Source: Diadema setosum
Lineage: Eukaryota; Echinodermata; Echinoidea; Diadematoida; Diadematidae
Reading direction: 5' to 3'
Assembly (NCBI RefSeq): GCF_964275005.1
Contig: NC_092694.1
Span: 36,839,542 to 36,903,541, forward strand
Length of the DNA: 64,000 nucleotides
How positions within the stretch are numbered: position 1 is the stretch's first letter; the number at the start of each line of letters is the position of its first letter. The notes under the pieces were generated by a model, which was given only the letters and a program-made list of their open reading frames with translations, was not told where the DNA came from and searched no databases. This document shows, one piece after another, positions 33,053 to 43,705 of this stretch. The position numbers and the translations under genes are program-made.

Positions 33053-34888
33053 TTAACTCTTTGTGTGCCGCAGTGTAAGCCCCCTATGTGCCACATTATT
33101 TTGATACTGCAACGGAATCATGCCTTGGTAAAAATTTTCTGTTTTTAAATATATGTGACTTTTATTGCCTTTTGATATCCTACACCTGTAACGACTAAAG
33201 TAGTAGAGAGAATGCCAAGCTTAAATTTGATGTAAATTGTATGAGTAATCGATGATTGCTTTCCTTTGAAATGACCAGTAGGCCTACCTACATTATTGTA
33301 GAGGCATGATAGTAGGGCAGATAATATGTAACAAAAATTGGTCGAGGTGCTCACATCCGGCGGAAAGTGTGAAATTTTGCATACAGGGGTAATTTGGGGC
33401 GCTGATTTCAATAATTGCCGGATCCAAGAGATCTGACCACGGGATTGGCCGCCATTTTGAATTCCAATATGGCCGCCACCACGAAACAAATTTAAAGATC
33501 CCTATCTTCGGTTCTGAATGACCTGTAGCACCAAAATTTGGTACACAAGAGCGTTTTGACATATCTATGGAATTTGATGACAGATTAATTTGAAGTGTTT
33601 GACAAACATAAAATAGCCGCCATTTTGATTTCCAATATGGCCGCCTCGATGAAATGTTCAAAATCCCTATCTCGAGTTCTCAGTGGTGAGTGACGCTGAA
33701 ATTAGGTGCAAACAAGTATTTAAACATACTAAAAACGGATTGATATGATGTGTCTGACAAACGCAATGCCCACTATTTTTGAATTCCAATATGGCTGCGA
33801 AGACAAACATCACCACTAACATTCACGGGCATGCCAAAAAAAGTTGCAAAAATGAAGCATAATGCACCTGTCACTAACGTCACAATGTAAATACAGCAAC
33901 GCGCACTCAATGAGTTACAAACGCGCGCCCAATCAGGTAGCCTAATTTACAAACCCGAGATAGAGATTTTCAACACTCGAACATGGCAACTATGTAGGAA
34001 AAATCAAATTGGCTGCCGTGCAGCTTGTCAGACATATCAAATAAGTCTGTTATTGAAGTCATCATACCACCATGCTTTTATGTATCAAATTTCAATGGCT
34101 TATGTCTTTCAGAACTGAAGATAGGGATCTTTGGCGGCGGCCATATTGGAATTCAAAATGGCGGCCGACCCCATGGCCAGATCTCTTGGATCCGGCAATT
34201 TTTGAAATCAGCGCCCCAAAATACCCATTTATGCAAAATTTCATGCTTTCCGCCGGATGTGAGCATCTTTTTCACATATCTGCCTCACTATGACTTTTCC
34301 GCACAAAACAGTGACAGAAACTTAGAATTTACCAAAGAGATTTTCTCCTCCCCACCACTAGAGGGCGGACTCTACAATTGAGTCAGTGATTGCATGGGGG
34401 CCGCCATTGTACCACTTAGTAATGGCGGACTTTGCGTACTAAGTACTTAGTATTCATTTCTACAGCGTGTATTACGCGAACTTGAACTTTTACGCGAGTA
34501 CGCTCTTGATTTTGGCTGCTCCTCGGTTGCTCGTTTGCTAGCGTGTTAGCACGAGGGGTGAGCCTACTGCCTCGTTGCCATCCAATGCTCCTTGCGCTCA
34601 CAAAACAATAGTACAGGGCGTATGAAGACCCCTCACTCTAGCAGTCACTGGGGAAAATCTCTTTGGAATTTACTCAGAAATCAAAAAGAGAACATTCTCT
34701 GATGGCCAATCTCGACGTAAAATGCAAGCTACGTGTGACAGAAATGGAAACACTAGAAACGCTTTCATTGTACTGCGGCATTTGGCTATTTATCGATCGA
34801 TTTGGGCGGGTTTGTGCGTTTGAGCAGAATATGCGAAGTTGGCACCCCGTATGAGTCGGGTGTGCGAACGTGGCACATAAAGAGTTAA
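33053..34888. mobile_element. 1.8-kb TTAA-bounded palindromic element (piggyBac-like MITE)
   Basis: TTAACTCTTTGTGTGCC at 33053 pairs with GGCACATAAAGAGTTAA ending at 34888. TTAA at both ends fits a piggyBac-type target duplication. Internally, 33335-33530 is the reverse complement of about 34075-34285 (shared words GCTCACATCCGGCGGAAAG, GGATCCAAGAGATCTG and GATAGGGATCTTT). GGCCGCCATTTTGAATTCC is repeated several times. No transposase frame is present; the open frames here are palindrome artefacts. Confidence 0.8.
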
Positions 34889-35435
34889 CAGAGCGTTTTG
34901 TCTTTATTTCTAAGAAAACTATACCTAAAATAAGGTTCGGCTGGATATAACTATACACAAAGAGGATAACAGAGTCAAGTTTCCGTTTCATCAATGTTCA
35001 CACATAATTTTGTTTGTGATTATTGTGCCCAGCAATAATGTATGCATATATCCACATTAATAATGTATACATTACTTAACTGATTGGCTATTATACTACT
35101 CTGCCGCTGCAGTAGAAACTGCATCACCGTAAAGTACAAACGTGTATGTGCAAAATGGCGGCAAATGCCTGTATGAAACAGGTCCGTTGGAATTCAAATA
35201 CGTTCCTGTAATAGTCACCGCACACAGATAAGCTGATGAATGCAATCAGTTTATGATCTAATCTTATTTTTTGTTCTGTTGTGGGAATGAACTTACTTGT
35301 CGATGACTGAAATGCCCAGAATATTATCGATGAGACCTTTGTGAATTTCTTCGAGTCGGCCATTGCAAAACTTCCGTATCAATTTCACACGATATATGAC
35401 AAGTTGTACAAGAGACACGACCATCCGGATATTTT
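34889..35435 (+). repeat. Dispersed repeat, copy interrupted by the 35436 element
   Basis: It aligns nearly base for base with 60895-61369: CAGAGCG.TTTG.CTTTATT, AAACTATACCTA, CAAGTTTCCGTTTCATCAAT, TTATTGTGCCCAGCAATAAT and GATGACTGAAATGCCCAGAA. Identity is about 85-90% by eye. Its continuation after the inserted element appears to resume at 35716. No coding capacity. Confidence 0.85.
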
Positions 35436-35707
35436 GGGGTGCACGTTACGAGCACGACACCCAAGAATGATACAACCCACGAGTCATAAAGCCCATGAGT
35501 CATACAGCCCAAGAGTTCGATACTAAAGCAAACAAGGCCCACGCGACCAACACATTAAGTCCCATGTTGCATAATATGTCGAACTCGTGGGCTGTTTTTA
35601 CCTTGTGTCGAACTCATGGGCTGTAAACGCATGACTTATTGACCTTTATTCAATGTCGAATTCGTCAGCTGTATGACTCGTGGTTGTCGGTCTCGTGGGA
35701 TGACCCC
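35436..35707. mobile_element. 272-bp foldback element, same family as 30305-32043
   Basis: It is flanked by the exact 8-bp repeat GATATTTT (35428-35435 and 35708-35715). The ends GGGGTGCACGTTACGAGC and, on the minus strand, GGGGTCATCCCACGAGACCG match those of the larger element. The arms contain the same words (CCCACGAGTCAT, GAGTTCGA.ACTAA). The paralogous repeat at 61361-61376 shows the uninterrupted site CATCCGGGTATTTGTT, which confirms insertion. Confidence 0.9.
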
Positions 35708-36472
35708 GATATTTTGTTATAAACATGATCATGATATATTTAGTGCATGTAGACAGAATATTGTTGATTTAGTGTTGATGAGCAGAACGGAGACTTATGT
35801 TTTAGTAAAAACTTTATAGAGCTTTGTGAAAAGATTTTTCATCTGAATGCGATGAGGCTTCTTTAAATGAAATAAGCTTGAAATACATTTATATTTTGTG
35901 TTTGTATGATATGTAAAGTACTACAAATTGCTTTGCTAATGATAAACTCTGCACAATGCATAATTACGTGCAGTTGATACGCGATAGATATATTATGCAA
36001 ATACACGTCATATCAGAATCTATTTGTACCTTCATGCTGTATGCCTAAATCTATTGATGCTGCAATGTAGCATTACCAAGTGTGATTGCATCGTGTAATA
36101 ATTGATTAGTAAGTTTCATGACAAATATAACAATTTTACCAAAACGTTCATGCTGAAATTTAGTTATATTTTATTGGAATCGCGTTGATAACTCAACTTC
36201 GAACAGGTTTCTCATTTCACATGGTAAATTTGTAATTATCCTCGTTATCATGCTATCTTTTTTTGCGTCAACTCCCTGTAGCTGACATGTCTGGAAATGA
36301 ACGTTAAGAATAAAAACAAAACATTGTAAAGAGCCTGTAAACGTTGTTGAAACGTTTGTGTCTCCGATTTTGTTGGCAGGCTGGGGGGGGGGGGGCGAGG
36401 TGAGGGGAGGCATTGAGGCACCGAACGTTAGTGGATCATCGGCAGCAAAATCCGTGAGTACGGTTTTTGGTT
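35708..36472. other. Repeat-derived non-coding sequence
   Basis: It resumes the dispersed repeat after the foldback insertion. Part (35840-36130) resembles 8485-8690. No gene is supported. Confidence 0.4.
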
Positions 36473-36574
36473 TGTGTGTGTGTGTGTGTGTGTGCGTGCG
36501 TGTGCGTGTGCGTGTGTGTGTGTCTGTGTGTGTGTATGTGTGTGCGCGTGGGCGCGCGTGCGTGTATATATAAT

Positions 36575-36614
<40 letters not shown>
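36473..36614. repeat. (GT)n followed by (TA)n microsatellite
   Basis: A GT tract with C interruptions to about 36567 is followed by a TA tract to 36614. Long open frames called across it are low-complexity artefacts. Confidence 0.95.
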
Positions 36615-36617
<3 letters not shown>

Positions 36618-36845
36618 GAGTTTGTTTGCAAAAACCGATAAGTCCATATTTGCCAAATGGAGATATTTGCGATTAAAGGTCAAGAAAAATAAAGAGAATA
36701 ATAAAATGTTTGCTTCTTTTGACAATAACTTCAATATGTAGGGACCAATATATCATTTAAAAGGTATTATTTTGTACTTTATGACAGAGATCGTACTTCA
36801 AAATCTTCAAAAATGGACTTATCGGTTTTTGCAAACAAACCCTTC
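36615..36845 (+). mobile_element. MITE with 30+ bp TIRs (copy 1)
   Basis: The terminal inverted repeat starts GAAGAGTTTGTTTGCAAAAA and continues through CCGATAAGTCCA at both ends. The copy is embedded in TA repeats, consistent with TA target preference. The interior is non-coding. Confidence 0.85.
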
Positions 36846-36896
36846 ATATGTTGTATATATACATATATATTTATATATATATATATATATATATAT

Positions 36897-37143
36897 GAAG
36901 AGTTTGTTTGCAAAAACCGATAAGTCCATTTTTGAAGATTTTGAAGTAAGGTGTTTGTCATAAAGTACAAAATAATACCTTTCAAATGATATATTGGTCA
37001 CTACATATAAAGGTATATTTTTGAAGTTATGGTCAAAAGAAGCAAAAATTTTCTTATTATTCTCTATATTTTTCTTGACCTTTAATCGCAAATATCTCCA
37101 TTTGACAAATATGGACTTATCGGTTTTTGCAAACAAACTCTTC
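36897..37143 (-). mobile_element. MITE with 30+ bp TIRs (copy 2, inverted)
   Basis: It has the same ends as 36615-36845, but its interior is the reverse complement of that copy. The two copies can therefore fold into a large hairpin across the TA tract between them. It continues into a TA microsatellite to 37171. Confidence 0.85.
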
Positions 37144-37171
37144 ATATATATATATATATATATATATATAC

Positions 37172-40100
37172 CGATGTGTGTGTGTGTTAATGTGTGTTTC
37201 TTTGTCCGGAGTTGGCTTGTTTTTTACCATTCATTTTAGTCTGCTCGTCGTTGTTACTGATTTCCATTCACTTTCCCCATTTCCGTTGCGCAGTAAGTTG
37301 GTATCTTTGAATTCATTAGAGAACGCAGACATTTTCATTTAGATGTTGTAACATTTCTTTTTTCTTCTTCTGGGTAAGAAGACTGTGGCATAAAGGAAAT
37401 ACTGAGGTCTCTAAGTGTTACCCAAATTTTCTTAACTGATACAAACAATAATTTGTAAAACGATCTCTATGATTTACCATTCATTCCTCACATCGGACTT
37501 TTTATATAAAGTGTGGGGGAAATGGGACAAATGAAAATGAGGGGGAAATACAACGCGCAAAATATAATGTGTCTGTGTACGAGAAATTACATTTAACAGA
37601 CGTAAACATTTGCATGCTTATACGTACATACACACAGATATATTCTATAAGCCTATATACATCATGCATATGTCAGTATAAGAGAATGAAATAAGAAGAA
37701 ATATTATAGGTTTTTTGACCTACGTCAAAAAAGAGTGGATTTTGTTTATTTTTGTAATAGAATTAATCGGGGTTTCGTAGCGATATCCAAGATGATTTGC
37801 TGTGCGACACATAAAGTGGCTTTAAAATATTATTATTACTATCATAATTACGATCTTACGCTACCATTGTCCTTCGTGTATTGACTTTTTCTTGTCAATT
37901 GCAATAAAAAAAGAGCACCACATTGCGCAAGAGCACTCTGGTGAGCTGTAAAATGTTGCAATATCCGGTATGAAGTACTGTTATGACGTACAGTGCATGT
38001 GATAACATTCATATAGTCGGCCTGCTCGCGCTGTGTTAGTCAAACCTTGCCTTCACATCAAGTCATCACCAGAGATATATCGCTTCTTGATGTGTCCCTT
38101 CTGTGTCTATACCGTGTGTGTATGTTTGTTGTTGTTGTTGTTGTTGTTTTTGTTTTGTTTTTTGAAAGACAATGTTTGCTTGGAGCTACTAAGAGGATAA
38201 ATCCAGGGTTGTTCTTCTCAGCCAGTGAATCATACCTCTTTTATCTGAACGGTGCAAAAGGTAAGTTCAATTGTGTAGTGTCTTACTGTAAGTGATCTAT
38301 GTATGGAGACATACCTATAAAAAAAAATAAAGAAAACAAAATAGGCAAGCGCTGCTTAGCCAAGTCAATCCAGTAATTGTGTTGCATGGAAAACCTTCTT
38401 GTTCTTCTTGAAATGTCATTAAGAAATATCAATATTGAGCGAACCCGGGCAGGTCCGTAACTATAGGATTTTCATGGATTTTCATTTCTGAAAATTTGAA
38501 ATAGTTGGCCTTTCTTACTAGGGACTGACCGGAGTAGGGTCTGGGAGGGCAAGGCCGTTTGGAATATTTTTTTTTTCCTGTTTTAGGAGAGTGGGGGTGT
38601 TAGGAGATGTAGTTCCTTACCCCTATTACGAGCAAGCTTTCACATTTTACAACTGGAATTTAACGATCTGGTGCATATTTTGAATGACACATTTGTACAA
38701 TTTTCAATCAAAAAAGTAAATCCCCGTCACACAATCACTAGCATACAAGCTAGCGTATCATGCCTATAGCGTATACACACCATTAAGAGGGGGGTGCGAA
38801 ATTTGCAAAGTCTATAGGCCTACATAGATACGCTCGAATACTTTCGAATCTTCGGGCAAAGTCTAGTTTTCAGACGTTCGCCTAACAAATGAAGAGCGTA
38901 TGCTAACCGTATATCGTGAGAGCGGGTATTTTTATCTTTTACTGACAAAGCACACACACACAAACCCATTTTTTTTTTGTTACGTGATTTTTTTTTTATC
39001 TGAAAAAAAAAAATATTTGAAAATCGCACATAGGGAGGATATGGGAGGGGTTATAACCCCTTGCTTCTGCATTTCTAGAATTGCATTCATCGATTAGGTG
39101 CACATACTAGGGAAAATCTTTGCAAATTTTTTGAATAAAAGTGTAAGACGGTAAGTCGGTTGTTTGTTAATTCACACAAAAAAAGAAACAAAAAACAAAA
39201 ATTATCCAATTGTTCCGTGACCTTCGTCAATTATTGCTCAAATTATTTAAAAATCAGAGTACCTTGGGGGAGCGACCGAGAGGGGAAGAAGCGGCAGGAA
39301 AGAAATCTCCCACTCGAGGAATCTTTTTCATCTTTAGAACTGACATTTAACGATTTCAGGGTGGAAAATTTTGAAAAATTTTCAATCAAAAGAGTAAGAC
39401 GTTACGTTGGTTATTTATCTATGTTGCAAAAACTGAAATAGTAGCGTTCACTTTTGTGTCATGTGATATGTATATAATTCATTATATTGTTCAAGCGGAC
39501 CCTGTTCGCCAGCGGGGGGGGGGGGGGGTGTTCAAAAACCCATAACACCCCCTTCCAGTTACTGAATTTGAAGATAGATTAAAAATGTCAATCATGGGAT
39601 GATTTGTGTGTAATCTATTGCTCAGAAACGATTCTATCCCATTCTACCAGTCGATATAGTCTCGAAGTTAGTCATCAAAATGAAATTGTCCTCGATAGGA
39701 CGATCGTCTACTGCACCGATGACGCGAGATTCCAGTATTTTTGATTTGATCATTACTCTAAACTTTACAACCTTATTCTGTCTTCGATATACATGTTTTC
39801 GAAAGGATATCTGTAATATCAAGGTTGGAGAGAAAGACAGCAATTGATGAAAAATGAGAGCAGATATACTAGATGCTGAAAGAGAAACCAGATGATGGGG
39901 GGGGGGGCAAGGGGTTTTGACGTGGAATATACAGAGATTGACAAGATAAACAGGAAACCTCTGACATTAGACAACAGTTACTTCAGAGACAGGCAATTCA
40001 CTTAGTAGTTAGTAGTGAATACAATTGGGAATGATTTTTGACATCTATCACAAGAAAACCACACAAAATGCTTGATTCAGAGCCTAATGCTGGGGTAACA

Positions 40101-40777
40101 ATAATGGCATAAACAACGCCCTCTGGAAGAACAGTGCAATAAAACCTGGGCCCCATTTCATAAAATGTTGATGTGATCATGATAACAACTGTTGCTGGAA
40201 TGGCAAGTGTCATGGTAACGACAAAATCCAGCTTCCTGATTGGCTGTTCCTATGGAAGTTGCTATTCTAGCAAGAGTTGTTATCCTATTAAACATATTTT
40301 ATGAAACGTGGCCCTGAATAGGCAGCCCTGTTTATAAGACCATTATCTGAATTATTACTAAATTGTATCTTGTTATCATTGTTATTATCATTATATTGTC
40401 ATTGCTCCAATTGAGTGTAATATATAATATGATTGGTTTGTTTCCTTATCGAAGGAAGGACTTTATTTCTGCACTTTCTGCATGCAATATACGTGATTCG
40501 TTACAACAAAATATTGACCTAAAATCAAACAACAGGTACAGACAATGTTATAAAATACACAAGTGACTGACCAGAGTTAATGAAAAAAAAATATTCAAAA
40601 AATTATTCAATGTATAAAAAACTTTGATCATGCTTGAATTACGAAAGAATGTATATATACAATAATTATAATATATACATACAGTGTATATATATTCAAG
40701 ACACTTAGCATTACCTCTGTAGATGGTACATGGGATATGTTTACGTGTTATTCTAATAGGTAGAGTATACAAAATAC
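37172..40777. other. Mostly non-coding; one weak exon-like segment
   Basis: At 38169-38260 an open segment (QCLLGATKRINPGLFFSASE...LNGAKG) lies between a T-rich tract ending GAAAG and a strong donor AAAAG|GTAAGT. It is the only exon-like signal and no family is recognised. Otherwise there are homopolymers (T, G and C runs) and AT-rich sequence. Confidence 0.3.
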
Positions 40778-40866
40778 GGGTGCTGTTCGTTATTCCGAAG
40801 GTTCGCTATTCCGAAGGTTCGTTGTTCCGAAGGGTCGTTAATCCGAAAAACGCAAATTCCCTATAC
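40778..40866 (+). mobile_element. Left half of a palindromic TTCGTTATTCCGAAGG repeat split by an LTR element
   Basis: GGGTGCTGTTCGTTATTCCG followed by reiterated TTCGTTATTCCGAAGG-type words stops at the LTR boundary. The other half is at 49989-50186. The outer ends are inverted repeats (GGGT..C..TCGTTATTCCGA on each strand). Confidence 0.8.
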
Positions 40867-41568
40867 TGTAATGTATATTTAGGATATTTTGGGGATAACT
40901 TCCTGTTCATTAACAACTCAACTTAAATTCCCTTGCTTTTGTATACTCACCTCAGAATATAACACCAAGATTGTTTACTATTAATTTCCTGTCGTTAATT
41001 ACCCTTGTTTGATGTTTACATCAAGGAGTCATTTAATCACCCTCATAACAACCCCTCTTTGTCCCTGGTTTAATTACCCAAAGATTATATACACACACCT
41101 TGTGAACCACCAGACTCTTTGTCTGCCCCTTATCTTATAATACTTCCTCCTCCACAAAAGAATCCCCCTCCTTTAATTGGTCAAACATCACCCCTTAGGA
41201 CAACCCCTTTGGTCACTCTTTTTAGTTATCCCTTTTTGATTGGTTGTCTTACCAAAATTCTCACCCATCACCCATTGAACATTTTCCAAGTTTGGTGTTC
41301 TTTCCAAGCCCCCAAGGGAGATCATGATTTCGACATCAGAGAGTCAACCTCTACTTGATATTGCTCTCTCTCCTGCATCTTGATACTTCTATATTTTACT
41401 CTGATGTACATACTAGTCATTTAACTTGTCATTGAACTTCATCATGATATTTCTGAACGATTGTGAATAAACACTTTGCACCGATGAAATGTACCAAAAC
41501 TGTACCTGAGCTCCTTCATTTCTGCTTCGTAATAACATTCCAAATGTAACACCACCCGTTACATTACA
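40867..41568 (+). repeat. 5' LTR
   Basis: 702 bp, TG...CA, with an AATAAA at about 41466 near the likely R/U5 region. It appears identical to the 3' LTR. The 79-codon open frame inside both LTRs is probably chance. Confidence 0.95.
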
Positions 41569-42420
41569 TGGTGGAGAACCTTATATCGATCCTATATCGG
41601 AATACCTCATCATTACAACTCGACATCGCTTTTGGAAGGAGACTTTCACCAGACCATGCAGGCCGAGCATTAATAGGACCGTGGCAGCATGCGACCTGAA
41701 ATTGTTGAAATGTGACTGTAACAGATTTTTCGTCGACTTCGAAACTGCAGTGCTGACGAATCAGGCGATGGACTTCAACAATTATTTACACAACGAACTT
41801 TGTGGTGACATGGCTTTTGCAAATGACGACTGATTGACGACCGACTTGGATGACGACGCAACGAGGACTACGACGACCACGACCTGAGGGACGTACGAAG
41901 AGGACCCATGACTGGTGTTGACGCGGATGCAGCTCCAGGGAAAATTCTTCAAAAATGGACGCTTTGCTGAATAATGACTGACACATTTCGACAACGATAG
42001 GACTACCAGACGGATTCAGGACCAGACACTTACAGCGTAAACACTAATAACATTTGGAAGGATAATTGACTCTTAACTTGGAGGACTGATAGTTTGATTG
42101 CTTATTGTGATTATTTTCTTGTTTTTGGAATACTATACTATGCAATCATTTTGGGAATTGGAGACTTGGTTGAACCCTTTCACATTGGGTAAGTGGAACT
42201 TTGATTGTTATTACTGTCCCAGTGTGAGAGATATTTGAGACTATGTTGATTTTGACTAGTGCTTACTGAGTTTGCATTATTTTATTTTGACTGGTTATTT
42301 GTATTTAATTCTCAAGTGTTTCCTTATGAATTTTTCATACTCATATTTGTTTGACTGTTATTACTGATCTTTGACTTTGATATTTGATTAGATAGGCTTT
42401 GTGTTACTCAATATTACACC
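41569..42420 (+). other. Leader with putative primer-binding site
   Basis: The internal region starts TGGTGGAGAACC directly after the LTR. A PBS should start TGG, but the donor tRNA was not identified. The remaining 850 bp before gag carry only small frames. Confidence 0.5.
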
Positions 42421-43557
42421 ATGACCACCAGTAGGACCCTCCGACAGACCGACTTTTTACCGACTAAATTTTCTGGCGACCGACTAGATTACAATGACTG
42501 TACTGCCCATATTTTGACCTTTGAAGACTATTTAGACGCCCATGACATTGACTCGGACAATGCTGGCAACTTGACGACTATACTTAAGACTTTCAAGCGG
42601 ACATTAGAGGGACAGGCCAGACTCTGGATAGACAAATTGACTTTCACTACTTATGACGACCTAAAGACGGCTTTCACTAGGCGATTTAGCCCCGCCAAAT
42701 CGACTTTTGCTAGGGTTACTGACTTTAACACCATGACTATGACTGATGGAGAAAGTGTCGAAACTTTTCTCCAACGACTCAGACAGACTGCCTCCTACAT
42801 AGACTATGGGGAGAAGCAAATAAAGGACCGTTTACTTGCTGCACTGACCCCCGACTGTCGCGCCGCCATTCTTATGGCATCACCGACATCAACGACCACC
42901 CCTGACGAGATAGCCGCGAAAGCGCAGCTTTTCATAGATCTTAGGACTGACACTACCCCGACAAAAGAGGTGACATTCGCAACCCAAGACGATGTCGACC
43001 TCCTAAGTGAGGAAATTTCCTCCCTTAGATTTAAAACCGAACAGAAAGACTCCCGAGGACGAAGACGAAATCGACATTCCCAACACAATGACTCTGACCG
43101 CAGTACCAGCCGCAGCGCTAGTAGGACTCGACATAGGGATGACCACAACAGACATGAACGTAGTTTAAGTAGGGACCGACATCATTCTGACTACAGACGT
43201 AGTGTAAGTAGAGACAGACGACATGATAGTAGAGAGAGACATCCTAGACGGCGCTCTCCTTCTCGTGATCGTTATCGGTCACAAAGCCGAGGACGCGACC
43301 AACGGTTTCGACCTCGATTCGCTGGCAAGTGTGACTATTGTCACATTCCTGGCCATTTTTGGAGGGATTGTCGGCATAGGTTGAGAGACATTGAACGCGA
43401 CAGACGACCCCAATATTACGGACCACCCCCACCCCACAGACAACAATATACGACTATAACCGACATCATCATCGACAACAACAACAACAACATCTACAAT
43501 ACACAGGACAGTACTTCGACACACATCCCCAGGGTTTTCATTAAGGGAGGAAAATAG
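42421..43557 (+). CDS. LTR retrotransposon Gag with RS-rich domain
   Basis: The protein has 378 residues and starts MTTSRTLRQTDFLPTKFSGD. The capsid-like part includes LEGQARLWIDKLTFTTYDDL and FTRRFSP (retrotransposon gag signature). From about residue 205 to 305 it is extraordinarily rich in Arg-Ser, Arg-Asp and Arg-His dipeptides (for example RSTSRSASRTRHRDDHNRH), resembling SR-protein domains. A CCHC knuckle CDYCHIPGHFWRDC follows near residue 305. The C-terminus has poly-Pro and poly-Asn runs. Gag assembles particles and binds RNA. The RS-like domain may replace a conventional basic nucleocapsid region. Confidence 0.9.
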   Translation: MTTSRTLRQTDFLPTKFSGDRLDYNDCTAHILTFEDYLDAHDIDSDNAGNLTTILKTFKRTLEGQARLWIDKLTFTTYDDLKTAFTRRFSPAKSTFARVTDFNTMTMTDGESVETFLQRLRQTASYIDYGEKQIKDRLLAALTPDCRAAILMASPTSTTTPDEIAAKAQLFIDLRTDTTPTKEVTFATQDDVDLLSEEISSLRFKTEQKDSRGRRRNRHSQHNDSDRSTSRSASRTRHRDDHNRHERSLSRDRHHSDYRRSVSRDRRHDSRERHPRRRSPSRDRYRSQSRGRDQRFRPRFAGKCDYCHIPGHFWRDCRHRLRDIERDRRPQYYGPPPPHRQQYTTITDIIIDNNNNNIYNTQDSTSTHIPRVFIKGGK

Positions 43558-43705
43558 AAGCGCTCTCTATTCCACCTCCCAAAATGAACACCCCAGGCCT
43601 AGGGACGGACAAAAGCTCAAATCGACATACTTAGGGACAGAGGACGTAGACCTGCAACTGACTAGTAATAACTTTGTTAAGGGACGAATTGACAGTGATA
43701 AGCAC

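Noticed and set aside
33145..34381. Several 70-120-codon frames on both strands that resemble each other
   Set aside because: They arise because the palindromic element carries the same sequence in both orientations. No known domain.
36171..36734. A 187-codon minus-strand frame with HTHTHT and IYIYIY runs
   Set aside because: It is translated GT/TA microsatellite joined to a MITE end, with no credible protein features.
41119..41358. 79-codon frame repeated at 49539-49778
   Set aside because: It is the same LTR sequence twice. LTRs rarely code and no motif is present.
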